In this document: positions 56,516-64,000 of the stretch, one piece after another
How positions within the stretch are numbered: position 1 is the first letter of the stretch
Layout of the letters: each line of letters starts with the position of its first letter
Assembly (NCBI RefSeq): GCF_008364795.1
Contig: NZ_VTTM01000002.1
Coordinates: 1,084,590 to 1,148,589, forward strand
Direction of reading: 5' to 3'
Length of the DNA stretch: 64,000 nucleotides
Source of the DNA: Azospirillum oryzae
GTDB taxonomy: Bacteria; Pseudomonadota; Alphaproteobacteria; Azospirillales; Azospirillaceae
Translations under genes and position numbers: made by a program
The notes under the pieces: model-generated
What the model was told of the DNA's origin: nothing
The model's database searches: none
What the model saw: only the letters and a program-made list of their open reading frames with translations

Positions 56516-57376
56516 TCACCACCCCACGACGATCCGCGCGTGCGACGGCACCGGCACGATGCCGTCCACCGCCTGGGCATCGAACCGCTTGGCGATGTCC
56601 TGCTCCAGCGCCTTGCGCCGCTCCGCGCTCAGTCCCCCCAGCCGGTGGCCGAAGCTCATGTCCAGCGCGGCGCGCCAGAAGGGCTGGCCGGCGGGGGCCT
56701 TGCGCACCGGGGTCAGGTCGGTCTCTGAGGTTTCGGCAAAGCCGGCGGCCCGCATCACCTCGGACAGCAATCCCGGCTTGGCGAAGCGGAACAGCGGGTC
56801 GAGGCTGCCGTCCTCGCCGAGATGGTCGGCGACCACGTCGCCGATCTCCGCGAACAGGCCGTTGCCGGCGCGCGGACCCCACACCATGAAGGCCGCCTTG
56901 CCGCCGGGGCGCAGGACGCGCCGCACCTCGCGCAGGGCGGAGTCCACGCCCGGCACGAACATGATGCCGAAACGGCAGGTCACCCCGTCGAAGGCGGCGT
57001 CGGCGAAGGGCAGGGCGGTCATGTCGGCGGCGGTGAAGGTGGGGGCCGGTCCCTCCACGCTGCGGGCACGACGGACGGCGCCGGCCATCATGCCGGGAAC
57101 AAGGTCGCTGCCGACGACAAGCCCATCGGGTCCGGCGCGGCGCGCGGCGCTCAACGCCGGCTCGCCCGCGCCCGATGCGAGGTCGAGCAGACGGTGCCCC
57201 TCCGTCAGACCGGCTGCGTCCAGAAGCGGGCGGTTCAGCTTGTCGGCCAGATCGGCCATCGGATCGGCCCAGCGGTCCCAGGCGTCGGCGCTGGCGGCCC
57301 AGCGGTCACGCTCTCTGGCCGCATCGGGAGGGGCCGCATCGGGAGAAGGGGCGTCGGGAAGGACAATCGCGGTCAA
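56516..57376 (-). CDS. Class I SAM-dependent methyltransferase
   Basis: A 286-residue methyltransferase. The SAM-binding motif I is LLDLASGAGEPALSAA (about 65-80), with GLVVGSDLVPGMM after it, ADMTALPFADAAFDGVTCRFGIMF (motifs II-III) and VRRVLRPGGKAAFMVWGP (post-motif). This is the UbiE/COQ5-like class; the substrate is not evident. It starts at a TTG that overlaps the stop of the preceding gene (TTGA pattern), with GAGG nine bases upstream, so the two are translationally coupled. Confidence 0.85.
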   Translation of the reverse strand: MTAIVLPDAPSPDAAPPDAARERDRWAASADAWDRWADPMADLADKLNRPLLDAAGLTEGHRLLDLASGAGEPALSAARRAGPDGLVVGSDLVPGMMAGAVRRARSVEGPAPTFTAADMTALPFADAAFDGVTCRFGIMFVPGVDSALREVRRVLRPGGKAAFMVWGPRAGNGLFAEIGDVVADHLGEDGSLDPLFRFAKPGLLSEVMRAAGFAETSETDLTPVRKAPAGQPFWRAALDMSFGHRLGGLSAERRKALEQDIAKRFDAQAVDGIVPVPSHARIVVGW

Positions 57377-57705
57377 TGGAGAAGCCTCGCCGTGCCGGCC
57401 ACGCGCTTGACCGTGTCGGCGTCGTTCAGCCGTTCGCCCAGCGCCGACAGCTCGTCGGACAGCTTGCGGTTGGCGTCGGTCAGTTGCTGGATGCGGGTCT
57501 GCGCCGCCTGCTGCTGCTGGGACAGGGTCGCCACCGTCTCCGTCAGCTTGCGGATTTGCTGGGACTGGCGGCCCGCCGCCTCGTTCAGGCTGCGGCGGAT
57601 CGATCCGACGGCCACCAGCACGACGGTGCTGACGGTCACGCCGGCCATGATGGCGACGATGCTGATCCCGGTGAACCAGTCCATGGGCTGAAAGCTTCGG
57701 CCCAT
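57373..57705 (-). CDS. Membrane-anchored coiled-coil protein
   Basis: A 110-residue protein with one N-terminal membrane helix (FTGISIVAIMAGVTVSTVVLVAVG) and a long coiled-coil-like, Gln/Leu-rich body (LTETVATLSQQQQAAQTRIQ, DELSALGERLNDAD). Probably faces the periplasm or cytoplasm with a rod-like domain. No family recognised. Start chosen at the upper ATG; a second in-frame ATG 21 bases later also precedes the helix. Its stop overlaps the methyltransferase start, suggesting an operon. Confidence 0.6.
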   Translation of the reverse strand: MGRSFQPMDWFTGISIVAIMAGVTVSTVVLVAVGSIRRSLNEAAGRQSQQIRKLTETVATLSQQQQAAQTRIQQLTDANRKLSDELSALGERLNDADTVKRVAGTARLLH

Positions 57706-57821
57706 TTCACCGTTCGGTCAAGCAGCCTGACAGTCGGCCGACACGACGGACCCGGCGCCGCGGTGGGCGTCGGGTCCGCAAAACTCGGAAATCGGCAAAA
57801 CTTGGAAATCGATGGCTGGCG

Positions 57822-58157
57822 TCAGCCGACGGAGCCGCTGACCGGACGCTCCGCCTTCATGCGCAGTTCCTTCAGGTGATCGCCGAAGGCGCGCAGCACC
57901 GGCATGATGCGCTGGGTCTGGTCGGTGGTGACGTGGGCGTCCGTCTTCAGCACGATGGTCGGCGCCTCGCTCATCAGGCGCTTGGCACGCATCGGGCCGA
58001 CCTTGTCGTCGAGGAACATGGCCATGCCCATCAGGATGCCCAGCGTGACGTCGTCCGGAGCCTTGGGCAGGGCCAGGACTTCATGAAGCTCGTTCAGCAG
58101 CGTGTAGGCGACGATGGAGGTGCGTTCGATGGTGTCGACGTCGGCGGCCATGGGCAT
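57822..58157 (-). CDS. Hypothetical helical protein
   Basis: A 111-residue soluble protein, likely all-helical: SIVAYTLLNELHEVLALPKA, ILMGMAMFLDDKVGPMRAKR, PVLRAFGDHLKELRMKAERP. No family recognised. GAGGA lies nine bases before the ATG at 58157; the open frame upstream is not protein-like. Between it and the coiled-coil gene lies an 8-base-pair inverted repeat (CGGACCCG / CGGGTCCG near 57747-57778) without a T-tract. Function unknown. Confidence 0.6.
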   Translation of the reverse strand: MPMAADVDTIERTSIVAYTLLNELHEVLALPKAPDDVTLGILMGMAMFLDDKVGPMRAKRLMSEAPTIVLKTDAHVTTDQTQRIMPVLRAFGDHLKELRMKAERPVSGSVG

Positions 58158-58358
58158 CGGGCAGGTCCTCGGGAAACGTTCGGATGAAACGTTGCAGGTG
58201 AGACGCTGGCGGGTGACGCGGGATGGCGTCCCGATGGGCGCCAGCGCTTGCGAAATCCGTCGTGCCCCGAGGGTAATCGTCACTTTATAACCAAAGTGTT
58301 AACCAAACGCCGTCCGAGTCGTCCGAGTCGCATTTTTCCGAGTCGCAATCTCCCGTTC

Positions 58359-59624
58359 TCACCGCTTTCCACTGCTGCGCGTTCTGGTCGAAAGCGACAG
58401 CTCGGCGACCTCCTCTCGCGCGGTGCTGACGAGGCCGGCGGACTGCACGACATCCCGGTTGAAGGGATGATAGGTCTGCGCGTAGATGCTGCGGATTTTG
58501 GTCACGTAATCCTTCGTCTCCCGGTAGGGCGGGATGCCCTTGTACTGCAGGACCGCCCCCTCGCCGGCGTTGTAGCCCGCCAGCGCATAGGCGACGTTCC
58601 CATCGAAATAGGCCAGCAGCCACCGCAGGTACTTCATGCCGCCGCGCAGGTTCTGTTCGGCGTTGAAGGGGTCGGAGACGCCGAAACGCTCGGCGGTTTC
58701 CGGGATCAGCTGCATCAGGCCCTGGGCATTCTTGTTCGACACGACATCGACGCGGTAGCCGGACTCGACCGCGATGACCGCCAGCACCAGATCGGGGTCG
58801 AGGCCGTAGGTCGGCGCCATCTTCTGCACCATGGCGCGGATTTCGGCGGGCGGCTTGCGGATGATGCCCCATCGCAGGTTGGGCGGCTCGCAGCGGTCGG
58901 GCGCCTTCACCGTGGCGCTGACAGTGCCGACCAGTCGCTCCGCCTGCTCGTTGCCGAGGGATGCGGCCTTGCGCAGCCAGGCACGGCCGAGATCGGCATC
59001 CTTGGACACGCCACCCAGCCCGGCCATGTGCATCCGGCCGGCCATCAACGCCGCGTCGGCATAGTCCTGGCGGGCGGCACGGCAATAGAGGGATAAGGCG
59101 AGCCGGGAGTCGGCCTTCACCCCGTCGGCACGGTCGTAATGCTGCGCCAGTTCATATTGGGCACGGGCGCTGCCCTTGCTGGCGAGGGCCTCCAGCGCGG
59201 CGACGGTCTTCTCGGAGATGCCGGCATTCGCCGGTGCCGCCGCCAGCAGGGCGGGCAGGAACACTGCCGCCGACAACGCCGCCATACGTGCCCGGCGGGT
59301 GCCGTGCCTGCCGATGCGCCGTGAGGTTGCGGGAGCGCGCGACGCGGACGGTGTACCGCAAAGGTTCGTGTGGCCTTCCACAGGACCCCCCTGTATGATT
59401 TTCTTCAGGCTTTCGGAGACCATCGAAAGGTCGGAAGCAGAACTCTTGGGGAGGACGCCGCTGTATCCGTCTGGCCGGGTGTCAGGCGTGGTGGCATAAG
59501 CCGAAACGGAAGGCCGGCTGCCGGAAAATACATCGCCGTAAGTGCTTGATGTGGCGCTGCCAATAAAAAATACATAGGCCGATCGACGAATGTCGGTCGG
59601 TCTTTTTCTTTTCACGTTGGTCAT
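58359..59624 (-). CDS. Lytic transglycosylase with Sel1 repeats
   Basis: Murein lytic transglycosylase. The C-terminal SLT domain (about 265-400) has the catalytic glutamate E287 in VLAVIAVESGYRVDVVS and the conserved NAQGLMQLIPETA and ALAGYNAGEGAV. Sel1/TPR-like repeats lie at about 140-225. A hydrophobic segment (MAALSAAVFLPALLAAAPAN, about 114-133) serves as signal/anchor. The ATG at 59624 has GGAGG five bases upstream and gives 421 residues with a ~113-residue Ser/Arg-rich N-terminus. If translation instead starts at 59285, the protein has an ordinary signal peptide and 308 residues. Confidence 0.85.
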   Translation of the reverse strand: MTNVKRKRPTDIRRSAYVFFIGSATSSTYGDVFSGSRPSVSAYATTPDTRPDGYSGVLPKSSASDLSMVSESLKKIIQGGPVEGHTNLCGTPSASRAPATSRRIGRHGTRRARMAALSAAVFLPALLAAAPANAGISEKTVAALEALASKGSARAQYELAQHYDRADGVKADSRLALSLYCRAARQDYADAALMAGRMHMAGLGGVSKDADLGRAWLRKAASLGNEQAERLVGTVSATVKAPDRCEPPNLRWGIIRKPPAEIRAMVQKMAPTYGLDPDLVLAVIAVESGYRVDVVSNKNAQGLMQLIPETAERFGVSDPFNAEQNLRGGMKYLRWLLAYFDGNVAYALAGYNAGEGAVLQYKGIPPYRETKDYVTKIRSIYAQTYHPFNRDVVQSAGLVSTAREEVAELSLSTRTRSSGKR

Positions 59625-59836
59625 GCGTCCTCCAATCGAGTTGGAGAAATAACGAAAGACCAGATGTTACGCCAACGCCCGAACGGTGATTGACGTGGGA
59701 TACACGGGGTACTCTAGGGGTTAACCGGCCCTATTGTATGACCCACTAGCCTTTTTCCCAACTGGCAGCTCCTTTGTGCACTGATTACGTACGGATCGGG
59801 CCAGATAATCGGCTGCAAATTCGATGGCCCCGGACG

Positions 59837-60769
59837 ATGGAGTTTCCCTTGGAGATTCCCGCGTCCGGGGCCTTCGCGCCGGAGGCCCCGGCATTGTCGC
59901 CCGCACTCCAGAATGCGGTCGGCGTCGCCGTGGCGAACGGCATTGAAGGAGGCATCGTTTCACCGATGGCGAACCACGTCGCGACAACCTTGAGCCACCG
60001 ACTGCGCGGCCCGGCACTGGCCGATCCGATGCCGTTCGGCGCCGAGGCCGTTGGTCGGACCCGTTCGGACGGCCTGCCGACGTACACAGACCAGAATACC
60101 GCCGATGCCGGGATGGAGACCCATTTGACTGCCCATGCGGAGGCCAAGCGGGCCGAAGCCAGCACCGAGGCCGGCGAAGCCGATACGGCCGTAGCCGATG
60201 CCGGCGTGGTGGCCGTGCAGGCGGAAACCGAGGACGATTTCCGCCCCGATCCCAATGCTCCTTCCGATCCCGCGGTGATCCGCCAGATCGAGGAGGAAAT
60301 TCCACGACTGCGCCGGTTCGCCCGCGCCATGGTCCGCGATGCGACGCTGGCCGACGATCTGGTTCAGGAGTGCCTTGAACGGGCGCTGTCGCGCCTGCAT
60401 CTGTGGCGGCCCGGCACCAATCTCCGCGCCTGGCTGTTCACCATCCTGCGCAACCTTCACATCAACGGCGTACGCCGCCGCCAGCCGGTGGTCGACATCG
60501 ACGCCGAGGCGCAGGCGGCGATCGGGGCCGCACCGGGCTCGCAGTTCGTGCGGATGGAACTGCGCGACCTGCGCCGGGCCCTTGCCCTTCTCCCCAACGA
60601 ACAGCGCGAGGTCGTCCTGCTGATCGGTCTGGAGGGCATTTCCTACAACGAGGCGGCCGACATCCTCGGCATCTCCATCGGCACCGTGAAGTCGCGCCTG
60701 TCGCGCGGCCGCCGCGCCCTGCGGCTACTGATGGAGGGCCAGAACCCGTCGGACGACGCGGACGCCTGA
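59837..60769 (+). CDS. ECF-family RNA polymerase sigma factor
   Basis: Sigma factor of the extracytoplasmic function group. The sigma-2 region starts near residue 148 (IPRLRRFARAMVRDATLADDLVQECLERAL, then GTNLRAWLFTILRN). Sigma-4 follows from ~244 (LALLPNEQREVVLLIGLEG, ISYNEAADILGISIGTVKSRLSRGR). The 310-residue form has a 147-residue Ala/Glu-rich N-terminal extension. Possible starts are 59774 (GTG), 59837, and 59966 (ATG with AGGAGG 13 bases before); a ~190-residue ECF core would be normal. No anti-sigma gene or NepR/PhyR pair is adjacent, so its signal is unknown. Followed by a terminator. Confidence 0.82.
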   Translation: MEFPLEIPASGAFAPEAPALSPALQNAVGVAVANGIEGGIVSPMANHVATTLSHRLRGPALADPMPFGAEAVGRTRSDGLPTYTDQNTADAGMETHLTAHAEAKRAEASTEAGEADTAVADAGVVAVQAETEDDFRPDPNAPSDPAVIRQIEEEIPRLRRFARAMVRDATLADDLVQECLERALSRLHLWRPGTNLRAWLFTILRNLHINGVRRRQPVVDIDAEAQAAIGAAPGSQFVRMELRDLRRALALLPNEQREVVLLIGLEGISYNEAADILGISIGTVKSRLSRGRRALRLLMEGQNPSDDADA

Positions 60770-60816
60770 GCACGGGCGCCTGAGCGGGCGGACATCGGAG
60801 ACAGGATGGATTTCGC

Positions 60817-60850
60817 GGGGTGCCCGGTCGCCGGGTGCCCCGTTTTCGTT
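60817..60850 (+). terminator. Terminator of the sigma factor gene
   Basis: GGGGTGCCCGG-TCG-CCGGGTGCCCC (11 base pairs, two G-T) followed by GTTTTCGTTT, 47 bases past the stop. Good Rho-independent form. Confidence 0.75.
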
Positions 60851-61096
60851 TGCAACCACGTCAATCCGCAAAGGCGGAAAAAGAACGGCGGCGCCCGTGT
60901 CGGACGCCGCCGGAGGCGGGGACAATCGAGGCGCCGCCCGGGCTCGCCGGCCCTGACGTCACCTCGGGAGGAGAGAGTGTCGCAGCGTCAGGAGATACCG
61001 TAGTCAACCGGGCGATCCGCCGATGGTTCCTTCGCGTGGGAAAAGGTCCCGGCGGAGAATCCCACTGGCCGATCGCCCGGCCGGATGGCCTCCCGT
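60851..61096. other. Intergenic, no gene seen
   Basis: The gap between the sigma factor and the DUF1328 gene contains GC-rich hairpins, including CGGCGGCG / CGCCGCCG near 60886-60912, but no credible ORF or recognised element. The sigma terminator occupies its first part (60817-60850). Confidence 0.5.
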
Positions 61097-61264
61097 CTAC
61101 CGTCGCCGCACCAGACCCATGATCAGGCTGATGGCGAACAGGATCAGGAACAGGAAGAACAGGATCTGCGCAATGCCGGAGCTGGCCGACGCGATCCCGC
61201 CGAACCCGAGCGCGCCCGCGATAAGCGCGATGACGAAGAAAACAAGAGCCCAATAGAGCATCAT
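61097..61264 (-). CDS. DUF1328 family small membrane protein
   Basis: A 55-residue two-helix membrane protein: [20 protein letters not shown], then [22 protein letters not shown], ending MGLVRRR. This is the DUF1328 (YtjA) family, often seen among general-stress genes of Alphaproteobacteria. GGGAGGG precedes the double ATG. A perfect EcfG-type promoter lies 169 bases upstream on the same strand. Too short for most ORF scans; the long open frame around it on the same strand is an artefact. Confidence 0.88.
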   Translation of the reverse strand: MMLYWALVFFVIALIAGALGFGGIASASSGIAQILFFLFLILFAISLIMGLVRRR

Positions 61265-61432
61265 ACCCTCCCTCGCTCGGCCGAATAGTCGCCAAGGACT
61301 GCCGGCGTCACAGATGAGACAAGTCGTGGCCGCACCCGCCGTCCCGTCGTCTCCGCCACATGGACACTGCCTCGATGGCAAGTCGGGAAGGTGACGGTAA
61401 GCACAGCCGGTGCGGCGGCATTCGAAGACCAG

Positions 61433-61457
61433 AACGCTGTCGTGGGCGCGATGTTCC
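61433..61457 (-). promoter_or_regulatory. EcfG-type promoter upstream of the DUF1328 gene
   Basis: On the minus strand GGAAC (61453-61457) and CGTT (61433-61436) are separated by exactly 16 bases. It points to the DUF1328 gene with a ~160-base leader. The region 61265-61600 otherwise shows no gene and no other recognised element. Confidence 0.55.
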
Positions 61458-61600
61458 CGCGTTCCGTCCGGTCGGAGTATCGGGCCGCCGCTTGGGCGGT
61501 GCGGGCTGGCATTTATGCAACAAAGGTGCGGCCAGGTTGTTTCGTGATCTTGAGGACCGGCATTCGACGGCAAGACAAGCCGACAGCAGGAGAGGATTCC

Positions 61601-62023
61601 ATGAAGACCGGACTGTTCCTGGCGGCCGTGGCCGCTTCGCTCGCGCTGGCGCCGGCCGCGATGGCGCAGCAGACCTATTCCCAAAGCTATTCGGGTTCCC
61701 AAAGCCAGCCGGGCGGCAAGACCCATGCGGGCGCCTATTCCGGCAGCACCGGCGGCGATCTGATGGGATCGTCCGCCATGGAGTCGGGGGGCTCGTCCTC
61801 CGGGCCGGCGTCCGGCGTCGCCGCACGCCGCGGTCCCGGGCAGAAGCCGATCGAACTGCGCCAGACGACACTGCTGAACCAGCTCAGCGCCGCCGGCTAT
61901 GTCTCGTTGCGCGATTTCCGCAAGGACGGGGACCGATACGTCGCCAACGCCATGACCCCGCAGGGCGAGTGGACGACCGTGGTCCTGGACCCGCTCAACC
62001 CCACGGTGACGCCGGCCCGCTGA
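61601..62023 (+). CDS. Secreted hypothetical protein
   Basis: A 140-residue exported protein: signal peptide [20 protein letters not shown] (cleavage near AMA-QQ), a Ser/Gly/Gln-rich low-complexity stretch ([20 protein letters not shown]), and a compact C-terminal part [20 protein letters not shown], then [20 protein letters not shown], which recalls the PepSY-like fold of small periplasmic proteins. CAGGAGAGG precedes the ATG. Convergent with the YjbH gene, three bases away. Function unknown. Confidence 0.75.
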   Translation: MKTGLFLAAVAASLALAPAAMAQQTYSQSYSGSQSQPGGKTHAGAYSGSTGGDLMGSSAMESGGSSSGPASGVAARRGPGQKPIELRQTTLLNQLSAAGYVSLRDFRKDGDRYVANAMTPQGEWTTVVLDPLNPTVTPAR

Positions 62024-62025
62024 CG

Positions 62026-64000
62026 TCACTCCAATAGTTGAGACCATGTGCCGGTGAGGCGGCCGACGCCCCCCGGCACGCGGAGATCGTAGAGCGGCAG
62101 TGGTTGCTGCAGGCGCTGTCCGGCGTCGCGGCCCAGCGTGCGGACCGCCGTTTCCACCGTGCCGCCGACCGGCAGCCATCCCGATGCCGCGATCGGCACC
62201 ACCAGCGCCAACCCCCAATCCATCCGTCCACCGAAGCGGCTCTGGGCGCCGTCCGGACCCTCGGTCCAGGTGGCGTGGGCGCTTAGGCCGATGCCGCCGT
62301 AGAAGCGGCGCATCACCTCCACCGTTCCGCCCCAATCGCCGCCGAGATAGCGCCCGAGCCGCAACGCGGTGGTGGTGTCGGCGCCGGGGCTCTCCCAATA
62401 GAGACTGAGATGGCCAGTGCCGCGGGCGTCGCCGCGGTCGAAGGCCAGCAGGCTTTCCGGCCGCCGTTTCCAGACCTGATTGAGGTCGAGGCCGAGCGCC
62501 CAGCGGGTGGCGAATGGCTGCAACAGAGCCTCGGCACCGATGCCCGCATACATCTCCTCCAGATGGCCGGCGGACAACCGTGTCATCAGCCCCTCCGCCG
62601 GCCGGGCAAGCCACGCCGCATAAGCATGGTCGAGGGCCAGTGGGCGGTCGGCGTAGCGCGGCAGGTCGCTGCGTACCGGCTGCGCCGCCGGCACGGCATT
62701 GGTGTCCAGCAGTTGCAGATCGCTCGGCGCATTGATGCGCAGTCCGCCGCCCAGCACCAGCCCGCGCAGAGGCTCCGCCCGCAGCATCACGTCGGTGTGG
62801 GTGCGCTGGGCCAGCGCAGTCCCCAACTCCGCCAGATCGAAGCTCGCGACCAGCCGGGTGGACAGGTCGAGCCGGGGGCGCCAGTCCGGCGGCGGGACCG
62901 CGGTGGCGGTGAGTTGCGTCGTTCGCCAGATCTCCTCGGCGCTGCCGCGGTGACCGGCGGCCCGTTCCAGATCGCGGCGCAGCAGGGTTACGGAAGCTGT
63001 GTCCAGGCCGCCGGCGCCGGTGACGACGCGCAACCGCTCGACCTGCGGTGGCGCCAGATCGGCCAGCAGGCGGGCCGCGTCGCCAACCTCGCGCGCCAGC
63101 GGCATCCGTCCGTTTCCGGCCGGATCGAGCCACAGGGTCGCGATCTCTCCGTCGATGTGGGCAGAGCGGACCGGCAGGCCGCGGCTGCGCGCCACCAGGG
63201 CGATGGCATCGGCCGACAGGGCGGACCCAGCCGATGGGCGTGGCCCGACGCCGGGGGGAGGGCGGTCGGGGCGGTCGGCATCCACCGCAGGGTCGAAGCG
63301 GACCGACAGCCGCAGCATCAGGCGTCTGCCCTGTTCATAGGCCGCGCCCAGGTCGGCCCAGGATGCCGGGCGCCAGGACAGGCCCAGGCTGTAGCGGCTG
63401 CCGGGATCGAAGCCCGGTTCGTCCTGCCGCTGGGCGCGGAAGCGGTCGCCGGAGGACTCCAGCTTCAGGCTCAGCCCGTCGACCGGCGTGTGCCACTCCA
63501 CCCCGCCGAACAGCGCCACCCGCTCGCCGCTGAACCATGCCTTGGGTCCACGCGTGGCCGGCCATGCCGATGGATCGCGATCGCGGCGGAATCGGCCACC
63601 GAGGAAGCGCAGCGGGTTGCGCAGCTGCCCGCCCTCTCCCAGCGTGCCCCATCCCATGCCGAGCGTCAGGTCGAGGTCCCACCAGCGCCGCGACAGGGCG
63701 ACATATTCGCCGGCGAAGCGGCCCTTGCCCGGCAGGTCCAGCCCCGACCCGGTGACGTCGCGCCCGCCGATCACCAGCGCCGGCCCGCGCTCGTCCTCCC
63801 GCCGCACCCGGAGCTTCAGATCGAGACCGGGCTCGGTGAGGCCGTAATAGCCGGGATAGGCGCTGTTGCGTGCGGTGACCTCCAGCCAGGGCAGCGGCTG
63901 GGCGGATATGGTGTAGTGACGGTGCAGGTCGCCGAGCGCGGTCAGCCCGCCGCTCATCGAACCGTCCGGCGCCATCCGGGCATTCGGCATCTGCAACAGC
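62026..64000 (-). CDS. yjbH: YjbH-type outer-membrane protein (partial)
   Basis: The visible 658 codons continue past the window edge, where the sequence [19 protein letters not shown] matches the beginning of the mature domain of YjbH family proteins; the signal peptide should lie just outside. The family is an outer-membrane beta-structured lipoprotein linked to exopolysaccharide production (yjbEFGH). Typical stretches are [42 protein letters not shown] and the C-terminal [19 protein letters not shown]. The partner genes are not visible. Nothing indicates truncation other than the window end. Confidence 0.85.
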   Translation of the reverse strand, partial: LLQMPNARMAPDGSMSGGLTALGDLHRHYTISAQPLPWLEVTARNSAYPGYYGLTEPGLDLKLRVRREDERGPALVIGGRDVTGSGLDLPGKGRFAGEYVALSRRWWDLDLTLGMGWGTLGEGGQLRNPLRFLGGRFRRDRDPSAWPATRGPKAWFSGERVALFGGVEWHTPVDGLSLKLESSGDRFRAQRQDEPGFDPGSRYSLGLSWRPASWADLGAAYEQGRRLMLRLSVRFDPAVDADRPDRPPPGVGPRPSAGSALSADAIALVARSRGLPVRSAHIDGEIATLWLDPAGNGRMPLAREVGDAARLLADLAPPQVERLRVVTGAGGLDTASVTLLRRDLERAAGHRGSAEEIWRTTQLTATAVPPPDWRPRLDLSTRLVASFDLAELGTALAQRTHTDVMLRAEPLRGLVLGGGLRINAPSDLQLLDTNAVPAAQPVRSDLPRYADRPLALDHAYAAWLARPAEGLMTRLSAGHLEEMYAGIGAEALLQPFATRWALGLDLNQVWKRRPESLLAFDRGDARGTGHLSLYWESPGADTTTALRLGRYLGGDWGGTVEVMRRFYGGIGLSAHATWTEGPDGAQSRFGGRMDWGLALVVPIAASGWLPVGGTVETAVRTLGRDAGQRLQQPLPLYDLRVPGGVGRLTGTWSQLLE

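Noticed and set aside
61097-63133. 678-codon open frame on the minus strand
   Set aside because: It overlaps yjbH in another frame and the secreted-protein gene; only its last 55 codons (DUF1328) are a real gene.

Overview
The window looks like chromosomal DNA of a high-GC alphaproteobacterium, most likely Azospirillum or a close relative in the Rhodospirillales. The basis is the fliQ-fliR-flhB / cckA / recA order, the aa3 oxidase operon with ctaB, ctaG and SURF1, the many ATGA overlaps and GTG/TTG starts, and two GGAAC-N16-CGTT (EcfG-type) promoters. No tRNA, rRNA, insertion sequence, prophage or CRISPR array was seen. It reads as core genome with a few accessory small genes.

Layout. 1-6050: end of a flagellar export operon (fliQ, fliR, flhB), the hybrid kinase cckA, and recA with a strong terminator. 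6088-11320: a hypothetical gene, a large GH17-GT2 glucan synthase (minus), a HIT protein, a small acidic protein and an unusual HEAT-ACT fusion coupled to mfd. 11322-20838: mfd and sdhE (minus), a guanidine-II riboswitch with sugE/gdx (plus), then a GcvR-like ACT protein, a Tsi6-like immunity protein, a secreted protein and tldD (all minus), and a DUF3422 protein (plus). 20839-29635: a repeat-containing gap, then the cytochrome c oxidase operon coxB-ctaD-ctaB-small-ctaG-coxC-DUF983-surf1-M32 carboxypeptidase.

29636-35334: a tiny hydrophobic-peptide locus resembling a type I toxin, trpE and ppiD (minus), a CsbD stress protein, small hypotheticals and ynfA. 35335-38060: a long leader region with a 13-codon upstream ORF before a PAS-PAS-GGDEF(degenerate)-EAL protein. 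38061-47881: fbpA-fbpC (ferric iron uptake) behind two Fur-like sites, msbA, a patatin-like esterase, two glycine-zipper envelope proteins, a potassium/proton antiporter and, on the other strand, the FbpB-type permease that fbpAC lack. 47979-56463: typA (minus) and the tamA-tamB pair (plus). 56516-64000: a methyltransferase, small proteins and a lytic transglycosylase (minus), an ECF sigma factor (plus), a DUF1328 protein (minus), a secreted protein (plus) and a YjbH-type outer-membrane protein that runs off the window.

Envelope biogenesis is a common thread: TamAB, MsbA, PpiD, the lytic transglycosylase, YjbH and the glucan synthase. Respiration (the aa3 oxidase set and sdhE) and iron uptake are the other two. 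The most notable non-routine signals are the guanidine-II riboswitch with its promoter, the TisB-like peptide with an opposing promoter, the HEAT-ACT fusion, the leader ORF overlapping the EAL gene, two EcfG-type promoters and the paired Fur-like boxes. All identifications come from reading motifs and family resemblance; no database search was run.
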